DNA of 64,000 bases, taken from assembly GCA_949357655.1 (NCBI GenBank), contig CASHTG010000001.1, positions 4,836,001 through 4,900,000 of the forward strand, read 5' to 3'. A program made the position numbers and the translations under genes. The notes below the pieces were generated by a model, which saw only the letters and a program-made list of their open reading frames with translations, had not been told where the DNA came from and ran no database searches. The DNA comes from Parascedosporium putredinis. Its lineage: Eukaryota; Ascomycota; Sordariomycetes; Microascales; Microascaceae. Below are positions 11,801-26,700 of the stretch, piece after piece (within the stretch, counting starts at the first letter, position 1; each line of letters starts with the position of its first letter).

Positions 11801-13750
11801 CATAGAGAACCTCAACTCATGCCCCCAACCATTCACACCGGGTGAGGGGTGGGTGTGTGGAAGAGGCCCTTGCTTGTCGAGAGGTTCGTGAGGCATGACT
11901 GAGTGGTTCTTTTTGAGACACGCCGGGCTTTCTTGCTCAATTCTTTTCGGTATCTTCACTTTTCATATGTCCTCGCACATGCGTGGGTAGGGCGAATGAA
12001 ACGAACATCTCAACACAGGGGAGACTGTGGGAGGGGTGTGATGGAGGTTGGGGAGGGGGTTTCCTTTTGAGTCTATTTCCTTTTTTTTTCTTTCCTTCTG
12101 TAGGTAAGCCTGTTTCAATCGTTGATCAAGGCCAGTTCCTGGTTCCTCTCTTTCCCTGGCAATTTCGTCTTGTTCCTGGTTTCTGCTGTCTGTTTGTTTG
12201 TCATGGACAGGGGCCTGCCTCGGTTCGACGGCGGCGCACCAACTTTCATTAGCGGTGCGTGCAAACCATCCTATAAGCATGATCAAGGACGAGGGAGGCA
12301 GGACAAGAAAGACGACGAGAGAAGCAAAAGCAGGCAATTTGCTTGAACAAATAAAATCAAGATAAAAACAAACAAAGAGAGCCTTCTCGCGGTAGTGTGT
12401 CAAATAAACAAGGTCCTATGATCCTCAGAACTTCAAATTGCAGCAAAGGATTGCGTCGCATGCTCGTCAAGGGCATCTATTTGTTCGTATACATGTCAGC
12501 GCACACGAGGGTAGTTCAGCCATCGTCGAAAAACGTGTGCTCGCATGCTTTCCTCCGCCAGCCTTGGTCCTAACTTGGAGCTTCTGTCGAAGGCCGAGAA
12601 CACCACTAGGCAAAAGGATCGTGAAAGGTGGAGCAAAGCAACCACGCTTGCATGGGAATCTTACCCAACGCCCATGACCCTCATCCTCCCAAACTCACTC
12701 ACTCATCCATTCTTCCCTTCGCCCTCCTTGCCCGGAACGAACTACTTGTTCGCACCCCCTTGTTCGCCACGACGTCGCTTTTCAATGATGGCGGGCTGGC
12801 CATGACCAGCCAGCGAGGGAAACCATCCATGCATTCACACTGGCATCCGCACCTGCAGCCCGAGGTGCTGCAGAAATTAAATAGTCGAGCTTTCCTACTT
12901 GGAAGGATTTTCGTCGACCACCAGGAAGCGGCGTATAGAAACAAAAAGTGATCCCAGGACCGCCGCAGACCTCCTGGTCAAGCTCAATGAAGCCAAGAGG
13001 CGTATCGAGATGCTGCAGCTGTGCGCTGCACCTCCACGCGTCCCGTCATCTCGTCTCGCTCGAGTCAACCGTCGATCGCCTTTCGTCATTGTGGGTGGGC
13101 TCCTACACGGCCCTCTCAGCCAACTCGGGGCCAAGACAATAAGACATCAATCTCGAACACTCTTGTTATCGGTCAAGTCAAGGGCTCGCTGGTCCTGCCT
13201 CCCCGCTTTATGCAACTCTCCCGCTCTTTCCTCGGGACTCTCCACGACATGCTTGTGCCAGGGTGGGCTGGACCAAGGAGCAGGAGCAGGGGACACTTTT
13301 CCACCTGGTGAAACATTGGATTGGATATCCCCCTTTGCGTGCACTTATTCTTTGTTGATGAGGGGTTGGAGGAGGAGGCTTTATTTTTTTAACCCCATTT
13401 TCCCTCCTATCTCTAATCGTTCTTTCCTTGAAATATCTGACGGAGATTACCGACTTCATTTCCATTTAATTAGAATGAAATGGTGGGGAAGGAGGGATGG
13501 ATAAAAATGTATCCTACTTTAGATTCTCACGAAACCCTTTGGCTTCAACCGTCAAGGGTGCTTCCTTCCCGCTGTGATCTCCACTCGCTACGGGGCGCGA
13601 TGGATCGAGGGTGGTAGATGTTTCCCGCTCCCGTTCGCTAATAGCGAGCTAGCAGGACGGTGACAGACGGAAAGCTCGATGCAGACAGCCCGCCCATCTG
13701 CTATTGCTGGTATGCACGCCTTCCCCGCTCATCCTTGCCTGCATTTTGGC

Positions 13751-13775
13751 CATCATCATCATCATCATCATCATC
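13751..13775. repeat. (CAT)n microsatellite
   Basis: Eight CAT trinucleotides in a row in non-coding sequence, followed by imperfect GTCGCC units. Confidence 0.9.
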
Positions 13776-16167
13776 GCCGTCGCTATCGCCGTCATCGCCA
13801 TTAACCATCATATCACCTCCTCAAACGCCCCCGCTCTTCCTCCCTACACCGTTGTATCATTGCCTTAGCAGAGCGCCTCGGCGAAGGCGGGGCGCCGCTG
13901 CGACCCGGCCTGTTTCTAGATCACGAGTTTCGTCCGCCTGAAAGAATGGCATTGACAAATAGAGATGGTGGGTGAAGGGAAACCAGGAAACAAAAAAGGA
14001 AAGAAACCAAACGAGCGGAGACGATGTGGGTTGGGTGAAACGTGATAAGAAACTGGCATGGAAGCGCAAAACAGCCGCAAAACGCATGAATGGATAGATT
14101 GATCGATGAGCTGGCGGCAGGCGACTTGACCGCCGCCGCTACCGACGCTGTTGCTACCGTTGCTGCCGTTGCGTTGCGGGTCATTGGGTAACTCCCCTAC
14201 CCCGATTCCCATTTATCCTCCAGTGAATCCGTCACGATTGACGTTCGCCGCTCCCACGATGCTCCCCTCATGCTGTGGACACGGGATTGTCTCGTTCCGA
14301 AAGACCAAATTCGAGCTTGAATATTTGGAGCTCTTCACGATCCACGAGTGGGTACATCAATTTGGAGGTGTTTATGATTGCTCAGTCTCACACCCCGCCA
14401 ATCCCAATATGGGGCAACTCCCCTTTCCACCTCCATCGAGGAGCACGTAGAGGTAGTCATCCACTCGCCCCACGAAGAGGAAGAGGAGTTGGCGGCGGCT
14501 CTTGAGCAGACTGTCTCTCCGGCATCCAGCTATCATGTACCACCGCCGATTGGTCGCAGGGTGTTAGATCAAGGTTGAGATCGATGCCAAGAAGTTATGG
14601 TGGTGTGATCTTCGCCCGTGGTACCCCAGAGGTTGCGCCCAAATTTGAGTTCAACCTTGCTGCCCGCAGCTGTAAATTTCTTTGCTTTTTCTGTCCTTGA
14701 TTCGAGCTTGGTCCTTCACTCTTCCCCCTTCCAATATCAGTGGTTCGTTGCAAATCCCAGCCCACGCCGGCTTCGTCAAACAGCCCTGATATTTCGGGGA
14801 GGGAGGGGGGCCCAAAGGAAACGACAGGAGCGAGAAAACAAAGCTGGGGGAGGCGTCGTGACTGGATGGCACCCCTCCAACATTCTTGCTCATGCGTTGA
14901 GACAAGGTCCACTGTCACATTCTATCCGCGTCGACATCTGGGGAAAGCAGCTCCCCACCCTCCCACCTCCAACCCCCTCCCTCTTTGGCCCTCGGATTTT
15001 ACATATCCAGAGCCTTACAAGGGAAAAGAAAAATTGATCAGTGGCGAGCCGAAAATGAACGTGTGTGGCTTAGTCAATTATGTGTGCAGCACCACCATTA
15101 ACTTACTCCTTTCTCCTCTGGCGAATGAAACGATGGCACTCTTGCCTTGGTTGCCGCGATGCTGCATCTGGGGCGAAGACTTTAGTCAAGGATGCTGCGT
15201 CTTCGTCTTCGTCGCCTGGTTACACTTCCCCATGGTACATTGAGGGTGGTGACCAGAGGCTGTAACCGAAGCAGGGGTAGAGAAAAGGGCGTTCGTTGCA
15301 ACACACTAAAAACCAAGAAAAAAGAAGAAAGACAGAAAGACAGAAAGGAAGATGGAAGAGAAGAAGCGAGGGCAAGCGAATGACACAAAAAGCAAAGGGT
15401 ATCCTCAAGAGCGCAGGTGGCTTAATGAACATGAGCTTTCGTTGGCTCAAGCTGTAAATGCGCCTCTGCCACCCTGCGCTGATACAAGGAGATGGTTGAT
15501 CCATCCATGATCTATCAAGTTCAATGTTTCGTTATGCTTGAGGGTCCGGCCAGGCCAAGATTGTTCTGGCTTAAAAAAGACTAATGGTGATCGATTGCTC
15601 TGAGCCCTAGCTGGTCCGGACCTCTTGTTCACTGTACTCTCCCGTTGGTCTCTAACAGTCCGGGGCTTCAGGTTCCTAGACATCAATTAGACGTTGGACC
15701 GATCCATCCAAGAGTTTGGAGTGGGCAGTGATCAACAACACCCGCCAGGGTCATGATGGAGCTTTTCATCTCCCCCAGACTATCTCGAACTGGATAAGCT
15801 CTCTCCTTCTATTACAGCATCCCTATCATCGGAGGGAGCACCAGCTGTTGATGAAGGCAAAGAGGAGACCCGGTCGGTGCTATTATCTTCCCGGCGCAAT
15901 TACATTTTCTCCCATTTTGTTAGCCTCGTCGGACGAATTCACCATCTCTCAATTCTTCTCTCGTTTGACTAGTGTGACCGCCGACGCTTGTCCCTGATTG
16001 TCTACCGGCGTCGTTCTCCGCCCACCTCGCCCCTTACCCACTGTTTCTTTTTCACCACGCCTTTATTAATCTTGAACCCACCCCTTCCCCTCCGAATCTC
16101 TGGGCTGCTGGCTCGGATTTGTTCCCTAGGCGGTAACACGCCGATGGAGGGGGCAGCAAGGGGAATT

Positions 16168-16186
16168 AAAAAAAAAAAAAAAAAAA
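16168..16186. repeat. poly(A) tract
   Basis: Nineteen consecutive A residues in a gene-free stretch. Confidence 0.95.
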
Positions 16187-19100
16187 GGAAAAAGGAAAAG
16201 TATGTAGAAGGAGGGGCTGCGGACCCGCCTGCACCGCAAATCGTCATCATGAACCGATTGGTGCGAGATAGTGGTCAGCAGAACAGTTGTCGACGAGCCG
16301 CAACGGATTGGACTTTAGCATCCACTTTTGGACTTGGCTGGCGGCGGGGCGGCGGCGCTTGCAAGTATCTGGGGATTTTGGTGCGCGACGGCGCCCGCCG
16401 AAAACTGGCATCACGCAAGACGATTACATTGTCAGTCGTGATGTAGATTTGCTCCTTTTTCGACATGGAGGATGTGGGATTGGTGATATCAAAGCAAGCT
16501 GTTGCAAGACAGACAGGTCACGTCAACTTTGCGGTGGGCAGTCGAGCCGATGTTCAAGTCAAGGCCAGCCATACGCAAGCGCTGGGGTGGGACTGGCTAG
16601 CCTAGTACGGGGAAAAGGGACAGTGCTGGTCCAACCCCACATTGGCCTATGCAGCAAGAGATTAGCAGGGGCTTGGGGAGAATGGCCCGCCAGGCCCATG
16701 ATCAAAAAGAAGACGACCCATCGCCGTTGGTCTTTTGGTGGGGCCTCCCTCTCAATGATGTTGCTGCTCGCTGTGTGGATCGTGATGGGGCCATCGATGA
16801 GACTGAGTGGCCTCACATAGCCTTAGTGTATGTTCAATGTTGTCTGTGTCACTTCCCCACCGCTTGTTCTTCCAGGTTTCCTTCACTCCGGTTTTCAGTG
16901 GTTCCTGGTTGGTTGGCTGGCTGAACCATGGATCAATCCATCGAGTTTGAGTGGGAAGTGTGAGGAGAGAATACCTCGGTCGTGGTTAGACATGGAGGAA
17001 AACAAAAAGGCAGTCAAGCAGTATAGTGTATTAGTGGACATCGTCCCCCTCCGCCCTTTCCTAGTTCAATTGACGCAGGGATCGGCGATCCCCTCCCTCT
17101 ACTGCGCAGCCCAGGGTCACCAATGCCGATGCCAGGGCGACCAGCCCATGCCAGCCTTTTCGGAGCACATTCTCCTCGAGCCAGTCCAACAAAAGTATCA
17201 GAACCAATTACTGTTAAGAAAATCATCCCGAGGAAACCGGTGAGCAGGACCCCCGATAATAAGGCCAAGTGCAATATATGTTTCCGAGATCTTCTTGCCC
17301 CCCCCACCCTCGCTCACCCCTCCTCCGCTTGCCTGGCCTCCAATCAAGGAAACCAAGCGGAAAAAAGAATGTGCAGGAACATTGGATCACCTTTCTAGGG
17401 AAACGTCGTACAGCCTCGCTTGGCCTTGGAAAATGGGATACCTTTTTCTTGATGTATCATGCACGTCTTGTTGCGCGAGGGGACTGTGCTTCAATACGTT
17501 CTTGCGGACAGACTAGCGGGGAAGGGGCTGTTATCTCACGATGTAGAGAAAGGAAAGAAACAGGCAAAACCCGTGAGGTAAGAGCCTAGTTTGGCCCGTA
17601 TCTACACTACACTCGTGGTTTGATGTTGACGGCTTGTCCGCGGCCTCGAAGCCGAGCGCCACCTGCCGACCCGGGGGTGGAAGGGGGAAAATAGATAGCG
17701 ACATATCGGAGTTTGCTTGTCGCGGTCGTGTAAGCTTGGGTACATTGTACCGGGGCCCATCTCTCATGGTCCCGGGTGGAGCGGCACTCGTTCGCTGACC
17801 AAGAACTTGCACAGTTTTTAGTATGGCATGAAGCTTGAGCTCATCGTACCGCATAGCTCGTTAATTTTTTTTGGGTTGGTTTGGGCCCCTCCTCCATGTC
17901 TCCTTGCGCATTCCGCTGATGGCGTCAAGGTCCCGCAATTTTCCCTTTACTTTAAACTCCGACAGCTCGCGCACCAGCCAGTTGAAAGGAGGGGGACCAC
18001 AAAGAGCACAGAGCTTGAGGGTGGGCCGTCGGGGACGGAGCACGGCCCCGGAGCTCCTCTAAGCTTGAACAAAGCTCGAGGTCTTTTCTCTTTTCCCTCA
18101 AGGCTGGACCGATGGGGCGCCACCCTAAAACCAACCACCAAGGACTACACTAAGGGGACCGGACCAGGCTGGTCCTTGCCTAGCGCGGCCAGAAGGGCTG
18201 GTGGGGCAGGGTCGGGCACCTGGAGAAAATGGCGTGGTGGACTGTGCGATACGCCATCGGCTACCAAGAGAGGCCCCCAAGAAAAATGAGGCTAAAAAAG
18301 CGCAAACAGGGGCTAAGAATAAAAAGAGAGGCCGGGGGAGTGGAGGAGTAAAAATGGCAAGATTTCTGGAGACCTCATATCCTTTCTCTGATCGGTCCCC
18401 ATCTGCGTTTCGAGCAATTTTGCCAGGGGTGGGGGATTGATTTTGAACGAAGGCAGAGGACAGGCCTTCTCCGGGCCCCGTGGAGTGTGGAAAAGGGAGG
18501 GTTGGCTCATCCAGTGCTCCGTGCCCTTGCCAGAAACCGAGCCGGAAGCCGGGCCAGGCCTCGGTGGCAACCGGGTCGTTCCCTGGTCGTGCTTTGGCCT
18601 GGCCACTTGACCTCACCACGGGCTCGTTCCGCGCGCGATTAGGCGCACTCAAAATGACGGCTGCCGGGCGATCCATTCGCAAGAGAGTTGATGTTTGTTG
18701 CACAGCCTAAGAGCGGACTTCGGGGCGGGCAGTGGGTGGATGATCACTGGGCCCGTCCCTTGATCCCGTCATCGATCGCGAGCAACCGAGTTCAAAGTCG
18801 CTCGACAGTGGAGCCTGTCCTATCCCTGACTTGACGCGCCGGCAACGGCGCGCGATGGGCGATGGTCAATCACCCATGACTCGCTCCTTGCCGGCGGCAT
18901 CTAGCTCCTACTTACCCGGGAAAAGGGTCTCCCGCGATCGTCCCAGACCGTATGCAAGGAGCTCCTGGGCTTGTGTGAATTATTGTTCTTGCCAAGACCT
19001 TTCTCGAGAAGGGGACGTTTCTGTCATCTTCGTTCGATATCTCTTATGGCCTACCGAGGGACTACCGAGGGCTGAGGGCTTCTAATCTCTCAAGGGGAGT

Positions 19101-20700
19101 GCACCATTGTTTCGAAACCTCCTGTCGGTAGACAACCCCCTGAACTGCCCACCTCATTCGCTTGTGCAACCAGCTTGGTGGCGTCTATCAGCATGTCGAT
19201 GATTAATGGGGATGGGAAAACACTCATAAAGTGGCAGAGAAGACTCGAAAAAGGAATAAAGAGAGTACCTCGGTATAGAGAGAAACGTGGGAGTAGGGGG
19301 GTAAGGCACACCATTCAACGACATGAAAAGATTGAAAAGGCGCCAGTGGCGATATTCTAGACCGGCAGATGAGAAAGCGAGCCTTTTCTTCTTTTGCTTC
19401 TTTTTCTTTTTCTCTCCGTTTTCTCCTTCCTTGCCATTTGTTCGCGCAGAGACTGGCTTGACTGGATGCCTCGTAAATGCCCCATCTTTTCACGGTGGAG
19501 GCACCTCGAACCTTTGTGTCACTAGGATTAAGCGATACTCTTCCAGGTTGTAAGAAAAAGCAAGACGGTTATTGTTCATTATTTTTTCCTACTTGTAGCT
19601 AGTCTGCTAGTGTAGCCCCCAGATATCAGAGGGGACTTTGCCTTCAACATGCCTCGACCAGGGGCTAGTTTCGGTCCTAGTCTGTTTGCAACGTTGCTCT
19701 TTTTCCGTTCCCCTTCTTCGGCTTTTTTCTTTTTTTCTTTCTTTCCCTTCCTATATTTCACGCCCCTCGCTTCTACTATGAATATGCAGCTTGGGAGGCA
19801 ACAGCTTCCACACTTCACAAGCAATTTGGTTCGCCAACCCTCAAGTCTGGGTCGATCCTCGGTTGACCCCTCCACCCACCTGGTCGAGCCAATCAGTCCG
19901 GGCGACCATCACCTCAATTTTCTGGGGGTGGAAGACGAGGGGGCCAGCAAACCAGGGGATTGGGTGGACGAATAATATCTTGCTAGTCTCGTATGACGCA
20001 AATAGTGTTGTTGGGACTAGTCAAAATGTGATAGGAAGACACAGGGCAGGCAGGGTAAAGGAGGACGGAGAAGAGAAAAAGATGAACAAAAAAAAAAAAA
20101 GTTGGAACCCAGCCAGCTGGGAAAGGGGGAGAAGAATCATTGCGAGGTGGCGTTGCTCTCTTCTCGTCGACCATCCCGAGCATCCGACATCTTGTCCTAT
20201 TGGTAGACGTCGTTTAGCATGGTGCGATGAATGGATAAGCTAGCCAACACGTCGGCTTTCTCCAGTCACGTAAGAATCGATCTATGTCCCACATTGAGGG
20301 ACTTTGCCAGCAGAGAGGACAACGGGAAATGAAGGCCACGTTCCTTTTCCTTTGAAACCCATCGATGCTGAGTCGAGGCCGAGTTGTGGATGCCCTCATG
20401 GCGAAGGGGGTCTAGCTTTGCTACGACAGCCATGTGGGCGTGCGTGTGCTTACCCGCTTCGTGTTGCTTGAGGAGGCGGCGGCGCATTTTCTTTGATATT
20501 GAGGGTGTATCCTTGGCTGGCCCTCTTCCCCCGTGCCACCGGACGCGCCCGACACCCACTCCGCCAAATCGAGGTAAAGGCGCCGGGAAACCTCAAGCTT
20601 GCCTCTGCTTCTCGACCGACTAGTGATGTACGGATGACAGTAGCACACACTTAGGCGCAGTTGTCGACATCCTCTCGGCGGTAGTCGTGCCATTTCTCGG

Positions 20701-23700
20701 TCCCGATAAGAAAGGAGCTAGAAAACGAAGAAAAGAACGAGAAAAGTAACATGCCGTCTTGTCTTGCAGTGTCATTCTCCTTATGAACTACAACCCAAGT
20801 TGTCGCTCACAAGTATGTGAGGTGTTTTTGTTCCTATTCTTATTTATTTTTATCTGGCCCCATCTTGTTCTTCTACTATGCCCAGTAGTCTTCAGCATCT
20901 TGCTTTTCGTCTGTCCAGTCCTCTCGCACCCGGGCTCCGCGATATGGAGGGCGGGCGGCTGTGAGTCGTGCAGGACGACAAGAGGTGCGTCTGGGAAATC
21001 CAGCATGGCTTCAATTCGTCGCTTCTTCAACTTCAATGTTCCTTTTGCTGTGCCTCCCCTCCCTCTTTTTCGAGCCTTTGGTTTCCTTCATTCTTTTTCG
21101 TGTATGTCCTCCGGCGCCACACGTCCTATCAACTTGTCATTCTATGGGATGGGTTCATGTTATGCATGATGATTGCAGATGATGGCTTTTTTGTCTTGGT
21201 CTGGGAGGGTCGACGACTCTGGACTTGTAGAATCCTTTGCTTACTTGTCGACGCCTTTTTTCCAACGTCTTTCAACACTTTTCGACATTTCGTGTTCTCG
21301 TGTCATCTTTAAGCCAGTCCCGCCCCGCCTGTGCATGGCCATGGCCCTTTGCTTGACGATCCACCTCTCCTTCTGGTCACCCACTTGTGAGAAAGACGTG
21401 CTTTGAATGATAGAGCTACTTGGGAAGAAGACGTACTTCTCGGAATGATAGAGCTTGCCGACTGGAACTTTTTACAAAACTGTTTTGCAAGCCAAGTCCA
21501 GGGTTATTATCAACGGATGTACCCCTGCCTGTTTAATGTCTATTCGATGGGGGTGATTTTTGAGTGGTGGGCAAAACCTCCAAGCTTGGGCCCACCCACG
21601 ACAAATCGGCCAACCTTTGCCCAGGCCTGGAATGTGGTGTATGTACGCGGCAGGCAGGCAGACGGAATTCAGATCCTGTCAAGTGTCCAAGTGGGGCACC
21701 TTTTTCTTTCTTTTCTCTTTGTCTTTCTCACCTATGGATTTTAACTTGACCTCTTCTCTTCACTGGGAGCAAGAGCAGCAAATCTAGACTCGTCGACCTC
21801 AACGTCGGTGTCCGGCGCACACGGCGTTGGTCGTATCATCATCCTCACTATGCGTGGGGCCCGGCCACTCCAAACCGTGGCCAGCTATGCGGGAGCAAAG
21901 GGGCATCTGATCTGACACAGGGCCAACTCGTAGAGCACCCCATCGTCCCCTTCTCCATGCGAAAGTCAGATCAACGACGAAAGGAAGAGGATGATGGGGG
22001 AAAAAAAAGATAGTCTCGATGACATCGTGGACCTCTCTGTGCATGTACGTAACTCTTCAGGTCTTGGCGTCTCGGGCCTCCATCCAAAACATCAATCAGG
22101 AACCACCCTGGTCCTGGTTCACAGGACGCGGGCCTGTGCGTCGGCAGAAAATCCACCCAGCCCATATTAGTAGGTCTGGGCGGAGGGAGGTTGCAGGGGG
22201 GAGGCAAGCGAAGGCCGAAAATAATGGCACCAGAAATAGGTGGAGAGACCTTCTCTTTTTTTTTTTTTTTTTTTTTTTCATGCAAGGAATTCGGCGCTGG
22301 CAAGTATAGGTACGGTACTCGTGCGTCTCACGAGGCGAAGAGATTCGGAAGGGCAAGCGACTGAAGCGTAATAATGTATGTGGGAAGGATTTTGTGGATT
22401 TCCTGGCAGGCTCTGCCTGTACCATACTTGTAACAGACACATACTATGCTTCAAAGGCCCCATCCATGCATGGGTTTATTAAGGCCTATCTGCTGGTGTT
22501 GTCCTCGTCGTCGTCGTCGTCGTTGCGGCAGGCATCGGCAGGCATCACCAACCTCCCTCTGAGCTGGCCAAGACCGTGGTGGCTGCAGAGAGGCCAGCCA
22601 TGCACCCAGCACCGAATGGCTAGCCAGCTAGGTTCGGTCTTTGCTTCCACTGGCTCCAAAGACTTGCGGTACATTGCCAACTGGCATGCACTCGTTGTTG
22701 CTGATGAGGAGTGACGGAGCCAGGTGCATCAGTTCCAGGATCAATGGCCAGGGGCAGAGAACAGATGCAGACCGTCTCTCTCCCTTTGCCACATCATATC
22801 AAATCTTGTAATTTTTCTTTTCTTGTCGACTCCTCAAGCTTGCAGGTATTAGCTGATCATTTAAGCGGCGCATGCGGAGACGGACAGAGAGAGAGAGAAA
22901 GGAGAGGAGCCCCCTTCCTTGCAAGCTTGTGTGATGGTAGTCGTGGTTAGGGGGCGTGTCTTCGGAGAGCGAAACCCATCGGAGGGCAGAGGGCACAGTT
23001 GAGGAAGTTCGGATGCGATAGACAACCTAATCATGCAGGAGAAGAGATTTGATGCCTGTGATACCACTCTGGCCTTTCCCAGAGAGGGTCAGAGTTATGA
23101 GAACAACGAAAGTATAGCTACACATGTCTCCAGCAAGATTTCTGCGGGCTCGCTGGTCGCTGTACCGAAATCTCTTTGACGCACGCTTGGCGACCGACCG
23201 CCTTTCGCCTTTGCTCACGATGTTCTCGAGCCGCGCCGCACGCGTTGCCTGTTTGGTTTCTGCGGTGAAGAAAGAGGAAAGAAAAAAAGAAGAGAGTTCA
23301 AAACTTCCACGAAGTGGCGAAGTCTGCTCTCGGCAAATCCTCGTGATTGATGAGTTGCGGTGGCTGTTCTTTTCCCCCTCCCCTCCTCGCTCACCGTGGA
23401 CTCTCTCCGCGACAACAAGAACGGGAGTGGTGTCTGTGAGTTTCCCGTCTCTCCCCCAATTCTTTTGATCCTAGAACCCTGACATCTTGGTCCCCTTCCC
23501 GCCCGTCCTGCTCGGCCGCCTTTTGGGTTGGGATGGGCGGCATGGCACGCCTTGGAAGAGGGGATTCTTTGGTACTGGGAAAAGGACAAGATCTGGTTTC
23601 TGGGTCGGCCCCCTCCCACCCCTCCTCGCCAGTGGGAGGTTTCCCAACCCTTCTTCGTTCGACATCCATCTTTCTCAGAGACGGCCTGCGGGCTGCAGGC

Positions 23701-26700
23701 GGGGGCGGGACATGTGATTTTTTTCTTCTTCTTTCTTTTCTTCTCTCTTCACGTTCCCCCTTTCTGTTCATCTTTCGTCTTTGTCTTTGGCCCCGATGAA
23801 TTATATGAGTAGCGGCCGTATGATGGTGGGATGAAATGGAAGGGGGCAAGTTAATACTGGGATCGACGCGACCTGCCCCAGAGAGTACGTGCGTGGTTTG
23901 ACATGCGCGAGTCTCCCCAACTCCTCGTCCCAGAACAGCCACACGGGAACGGGCCATTCCACAGCTCGTTGGTGATCAGGGACAATTTATCGGCGTCATG
24001 GCTCAAACGAGACCCAAGTTTGGCCCCGGAATGACACATCGTACTGTGCTTTGATTGAAAAGGAAAGGCTGAAAGACGATCGGGGGATGGAGAGGGGGCG
24101 CCGTACGTTGATTGTAATAAGTTCTCGGCTTCAGTCTCCTCTCGGATACGTGGTGACGACTTGACTTTAGAGGTCATAGTTCGTATTTGGTCCCTCTCTG
24201 ACAGTTTGCGTGTTGGTTGAATACTTTACTTCACCTTCTTTTTCTTTTCTTTCTCTCTTCCTCTCTTTCACCGATTTGGGGGTGTTAATGATGTTATCGC
24301 TTTGTGATTGGTCGTTTCCTTCAACAGTCTCTTGTCCTGCTCTTTGCCATTTGAACGTTCTTTGAACCTCAACCCTCGTCTTCCCTTCTTCCTCAAAGAA
24401 GTTTCCTCCTCGGGGACGTATTCTACCTACGATTTTCTGCCATATCATCTCTGTTTGGCAAAATGGCCTTTTTTCTTTTCTCTTTTCTTTCATTTTCGTT
24501 TTCACGTTTCCTTTTCTCCTCTGGTGGCCAATGCGACACTAACGACAAGCGGCACGGAAATGGACATGGGGACGGGACGAAGTCCTTGTCCTGCAGAAAT
24601 CCGGGTTCCATTTTCCGATGTCTCGTCTCGCACCTCTTTCAAGAGGGATTGCCTGTATCAAATGCGAGGACGATCCATGCGGTGCGGAAGAGCCGGGTAG
24701 CTCAGGGCGGCTTAGGCCTAGCTTGGGAGATCTGGGCTTGGTCCGCACATTGCACGACGCGTGAACGATATCAATTCTACTCTGAAGTACTTGTGCATTT
24801 TTCTTTCCATTCGGACTGGCGAGTTGGAGAAGAGGTGAGCGAAACTGGAGCCTGGGCTTTGATGTTCGACTCGCGATCCCGACGTACTCGCTAATAAGAT
24901 TGGTGTTTTATTGCTTTTACTTTGCGTGTTTAGCATGCACATGGAGGGTTGACCACGTCAAAAGTTGTTTTCCTTTTGCTTCTTCTTGAATAAACGTTCA
25001 AGAGTGAGACCAGACACTAGCGTACCCCATCAGTCTCGGCGAGGCTTGTTCGGAAGAGGACAAACTCATGCTGTCATCCAAGTTCCGTGCGCCTCCAATA
25101 GTTGCAAGTTGAAGAGAAGAAAATCAAGCCCTCCTAAATACATACGAGAATGAGCAAAAGAAGACCAGATGAGAGAGAGGCTTGAGAGGAAGCCCAAACG
25201 TCTCCCGAAGACCCTAGGATGGGATGGGGCTGTAACAGCACACCCAGGATGTGAGAGTCACAGGTCGCCCTCAAGTTTGGTCGATCCCGCACACGAAGAA
25301 CGGGCAAAAAGCGAGGCGAGGGTGATGCTGGATGGGACCAAAGTTTGGTCGAGACGACGGCATGTGGGACCTACCTCCCTGAATCTCGCGCAGCAGAACA
25401 AGGGCTGGCCATTGTGGCGCCCGTTGAGCACCAATAGGCAGGCTCCGGTTGTAATTCCACAATTGGCTTTTCTCGGGGCGCGGTCTCCCCTCCCCCAGAT
25501 TCTACGCCTGTCGTTCTATAACATAATGTTAGTAGATGACGAGGTGGGTGAAAGGGTGCGAAGATTTCCTCGGGTTACCAGAGGAGGAAGCGCGTGCAAA
25601 GGGCGCCCGCGGGGATGCTCCCGGCTGTGATCAGTCTCCCGCCACCGGCCGGATTAGGTTGAAAGCCATCTTCGTTCCCTAGCTTATTTTTGGTATCGGA
25701 GGCCAGCTACCTGCCCGAGGAACAGTCACGCGTGCGCCAAGTACCTATAGTTGAGCGAGCTCTCAAGCCGACCCATAGGTCATGGTCTTCATCTATGGAT
25801 GTTTCTTTTTCTGGTGGGGTTTTAGGGCGTAGACGGGGGGGCATGTGTTTTCTCTGCTGCTCCTGTTCGCTGCTTCAGTTCACTCGCTGCGCTGTGCGTG
25901 CGACAGCTGGCCACACGAGGGGGCGACGAGAGAGCTTCTCTCTAGGCCAGGCATGGGTACTGTCTTTTCGATACAGGTACAAGTACTTCAATGTTCTTTC
26001 CCTGGACCGAACCTACCCCCGATTTTGGGCTGGGGAAAGGGGACCCTTCTGCACATCGCGCAAATGTGGGTCAGGCCAAGCGCACTGGCTTCGGCAGAGA
26101 AACGACCAGGCCATTGACTTTGTCGAGCCGAGATCCTTCCCTCTCGATCAGGGACGAAAAATTGATGGGGAGTGTGGGCCTGGCCAAGCCTGCTCGTGCG
26201 GTGCCCCAAGCTCAAGCTCAGCCATTTTTTCATCTTTTTCAGCCCATTTCTCAAACAAAGGAGGGCACGGCGCAGGGTGTGGCTGACCCTGAAAAACGTT
26301 GGTTGAGAGGAAGAAAAAAGGAAAAGAAAAGAAAAGCAACAGTGCTTTTCCAAACTGGCTTTCGCACTGATTAGTGACATGCTGTGCATGTTATTGGCAA
26401 GTGCGTATTAATTATAGAAGTAGAAAGGAAAGGGAAGCCCAATAAGAGGCTTCTCCGTGCACATCCAGATGCTATAATACAATCTTCTTGACCTCCGCTC
26501 GAGTGTGCTGCCTGCCATTCCCGGCAGGCATTTGAGTAATTCATCAAATTCATCTACGACGTGACGTGCAGAGCGAGAAGAGGAAGGAACGGGGAATGGA
26601 GAGGGACCACAATACCCGAGTGCAGCGATTATTCCCTAGGCTCCTTCCTTATGACTTGAAATGTTCGGCCTTATCACATCGGATCATGAATAGTACATAG

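Larger units (their letters stand above)
4732..12900. other. gene-free region, part 1
   Basis: No recognisable gene was found on either strand. Open frames here are short and follow purine or pyrimidine tracts (Phe/Ser/Leu or Lys/Glu/Arg runs). There is a purine-rich block at about 5480-5720, T13 at 5891-5903, a (CT)16 microsatellite at 6709-6741, alternating T-rich and A-rich blocks at 6950-7350, (GA)10 at 8565-8584 and A18 at 8852-8869. Base composition is mixed and not AT-rich, so it does not look like a repeat degraded by RIP. Confidence 0.6.
12901..20700. other. gene-free region, part 2
   Basis: No gene recognised. Open frames reach about 200 codons (for example 12899-13504) but show no known motif, no matching splice sites and no third-position C preference of the kind seen in the real genes. 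Repeats are a CAT trinucleotide run at 13751-13775 and A19 at 16168-16186. GATC/CCAT-rich palindromic motifs occur near 14092, 15494-15520 and 16924-16942. Confidence 0.55.

Noticed and set aside
12899..13504. 201-codon open frame on the + strand
   Set aside because: No recognisable domain, no splice context, and codon use unlike the C-ending bias of the real genes; overlapping open frames on both strands.
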